Shown here in pieces: positions 5,730 to 7,163 of a DNA stretch of 7,163 nt (within the stretch, counting starts at the first letter, position 1; each line of letters starts with the position of its first letter). The notes under the pieces were generated by a model. The model had not been told where the DNA came from. It was given only the letters and a program-made list of their open reading frames with translations, and did not search any database. The DNA comes from Acidobacteriota bacterium (GTDB taxonomy: Bacteria; Acidobacteriota; Terriglobia; Acidoferrales; UBA7541). The translations under genes and the position numbers were made by a program. The stretch lies in contig JAFAZL010000691.1 in assembly GCA_019239815.1 (NCBI GenBank), forward strand, positions 1-7,163. The letters run 5' to 3'.

Positions 5730-7163
5730 ATGCCCGCTCTGACCTGTCGCCGTTCTAAATTGGGAATCCGCGCGGCACTCTTCGCCTTTCTCGCGCTGGC
5801 TCTTTCCACCGTTGCTCTCGCCCAAAAACCCATGTGCCACGCCATGGGCATGCGCGACGAACTCCCACCCGACAAGCTCCCCGCTCCCGAAAAAATCGCT
5901 GGCGTCGGCAACGTCCACGTCAAAATCACAGCCGCGCCCGAAGTTCAAATGTGGTTCGACCAGGGCCTGAACCTCTACTACGATTTTTGGGACTACGAGT
6001 CCGCTCGCGCCTTCCAGCAATCCATTCGCATCGATCCCAACTGCGCTATGTGCTACTGGGGTTTGTACCTGGCGCAGTCCATGCGCAATTCCGAAGATCC
6101 CTACGCCGCCGAAGCGATCAAAAAGGCCGACAGCCTGAAGAGTCACGCCGCCAAAAACGAGCGCCTCTACATTGAAGCAGCCTACGCGGGCGAAAAAGCC
6201 GGCCGCGACCCAAACAACAGCTCCAGCGAAGACGAGGAATCCGCCGAAGTCAAAGTCCTTCGCAAACTCGTGAAGCGTTCGCCCCACGATACCCATGCTC
6301 GAATGCTTCTCGGTTGGAATTTGTTGAATGGATACGACGACGATGGCAAGCCAAAAAAAGGCACGATCGAAGGCCTCGCCATTTTGCAAGCCGTCTTGAA
6401 AGAAGAACCAGAAAATTCCGCCGCAAATCATTTCTGGATTCACGCCGTCGAGGCAAGCCCCAAGCCGGAGCAAGCGCAGCACAGCGCGGAAATTCTCGGT
6501 CGTCTCGCGCCCGCTTCAGGCCACATGGTCCACATGCCCGGACACATCTTCTATCGCATGGGTGAATACGCGATCGCCGACAAATCCTTCGCGGCCTCCG
6601 CCGTCGCCGACGAAACCTACATGCGAGAGCAGCACGTCAGCGTCGACGACGACTGGAACTACGTCCACAACCTGATGTACGCGATCGCCAGTCTGATGGA
6701 AGAAGGCCGCCTCACGGACGCCACGCAGTTGTCGGCAAAACTCAAAGGCGCGCGCGGAGAATCTCGCGCCACGCTCTACATCCAGTCGTCGCGTGACTCC
6801 ATTTCTCGCCTCGATCCGCGCCTTCCCGTCGCTCTGCGCGCCGGCGACTGGCCCGCCGTCGTGGAAATGTTGAAAGCCGCGCCCGCTCCACCAGCGCCGC
6901 TCACCAATCTAGCATTCCTATCCGCAGCGCTCACCGATTTTGCCGCTGGAATGCACGCGCTCGAGTCGCACGACGCAGCAGAAGCCGAGGATTCCTCGCG
7001 TCGCCTCGACGCCGAGCTCTGGCGCGCCTCCGAACGCATGAAAGAAGAAGACGCCGCGAAAAACAAAGAAAAGAAGAAAGACGACGACGCGAAAAAAACG
7101 TTGATCATGCCCGACGCCACCGGCAAATCACTCGTCAACAATCTGTCCATCATGTCGCTTGAA
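5730..7163 (+). CDS. Exported TPR-like repeat protein, 3'-truncated
   Basis: The frame is open from ATG 5730 to the end of the window, 478 residues with no stop, so the C-terminus is missing. A Sec signal peptide is clear: basic start with CRRSK, hydrophobic core at about 12-28, and A-L-A cleavage after residue 31 before QKP. TPR-like helical repeats follow, the first at about 72-117 (WFDQGLNLYYDFWDYESARA, then IRIDPNCAMCYWGLYLA). Other notable parts are the CxxC pair C105/C108, NHFWIHAVEASPKPEQA at 233-249, and the His-rich GHMVHMPGHIFYRMGEY at 264-280. These motifs recur in a widespread, poorly characterised family annotated only as TPR proteins. A highly charged Lys/Asp/Glu stretch at 437-456 looks like a flexible linker. 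The protein should act in the periplasm or outside the cell, probably as a binding scaffold; no enzyme activity can be assigned. It is divergent from the receptor gene. Several antisense ORFs across it are shadows. Confidence 0.9.
   Translation, partial: MPALTCRRSKLGIRAALFAFLALALSTVALAQKPMCHAMGMRDELPPDKLPAPEKIAGVGNVHVKITAAPEVQMWFDQGLNLYYDFWDYESARAFQQSIRIDPNCAMCYWGLYLAQSMRNSEDPYAAEAIKKADSLKSHAAKNERLYIEAAYAGEKAGRDPNNSSSEDEESAEVKVLRKLVKRSPHDTHARMLLGWNLLNGYDDDGKPKKGTIEGLAILQAVLKEEPENSAANHFWIHAVEASPKPEQAQHSAEILGRLAPASGHMVHMPGHIFYRMGEYAIADKSFAASAVADETYMREQHVSVDDDWNYVHNLMYAIASLMEEGRLTDATQLSAKLKGARGESRATLYIQSSRDSISRLDPRLPVALRAGDWPAVVEMLKAAPAPPAPLTNLAFLSAALTDFAAGMHALESHDAAEAEDSSRRLDAELWRASERMKEEDAAKNKEKKKDDDAKKTLIMPDATGKSLVNNLSIMSLE

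Noticed and set aside
5454..5742. Short plus-strand ORFs of 67 and 76 codons in the intergenic region
   Set aside because: Neither has a ribosome binding site, and their starts lie in pyrimidine-rich sequence. No plausible domain or signal peptide is convincing, and the second overlaps the TPR start in another frame.
5601..6482. 293-codon minus-strand ORF
   Set aside because: It overlaps the signal peptide and first repeats of the plus-strand TPR protein, which has a good ribosome binding site and recognisable family motifs. The Gly/Phe-rich antisense product resembles nothing known.
6776..7153. 125-codon minus-strand ORF, Ser/Ala-rich
   Set aside because: It is the antisense of the Lys/Glu/Asp-rich part of the TPR protein, whose reading frame continues unbroken through it.

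Overview
The window looks like chromosomal DNA from a high-G+C Gram-negative bacterium, most likely an acidobacterium. The main clue is the 1356-residue, Oar-like TonB-dependent outer-membrane receptor with an N-terminal carboxypeptidase-regulatory-like domain, a type strongly expanded in Acidobacteriota. The exported TPR protein and the TTCAGCC-rich palindromic intergenic element fit the same group. This assignment is inference from family knowledge; no marker gene is present.

Layout. (1) Bases 1-725, plus strand: the C-terminal 240 residues of an NmrA-like NAD(P)-binding protein whose Rossmann N-terminus lies off the left edge. (2) Bases 726-890: a short convergent intergenic stretch holding a palindromic element built on TTCAGCC and a strong intrinsic terminator that serves the minus-strand gene. 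(3) Bases 891-4961, minus strand: one complete receptor gene filling more than half of the window. (4) Bases 4962-5729: a 768-bp divergent intergenic region with no convincing gene but much regulatory-looking structure. It has a candidate minus-strand promoter for the receptor, a 14-bp perfect palindrome, three TTCGAAT sites spaced 20 and 21 bp, a near-consensus sigma-70 promoter (TTGACA, 17 bp, TATCAT) overlapped by two dyads, and a second candidate -10 element close to the next gene. (5) Bases 5730-7163, plus strand: an exported TPR-like protein, 478 residues visible, running off the right edge with no stop.

How the parts may work together. The receptor (outer membrane) and the TPR protein (signal peptide, so periplasmic or beyond) are transcribed divergently from one large regulatory region, so shared control is plausible; a functional partnership is inference. 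The NmrA-like gene converges on the receptor gene and is probably unrelated. No mobile element, CRISPR array, tRNA or rRNA was seen. I do not see a clearly new multi-gene system. The most unusual part is the regulatory architecture between 4962 and 5729, especially the helically phased TTCGAAT array.
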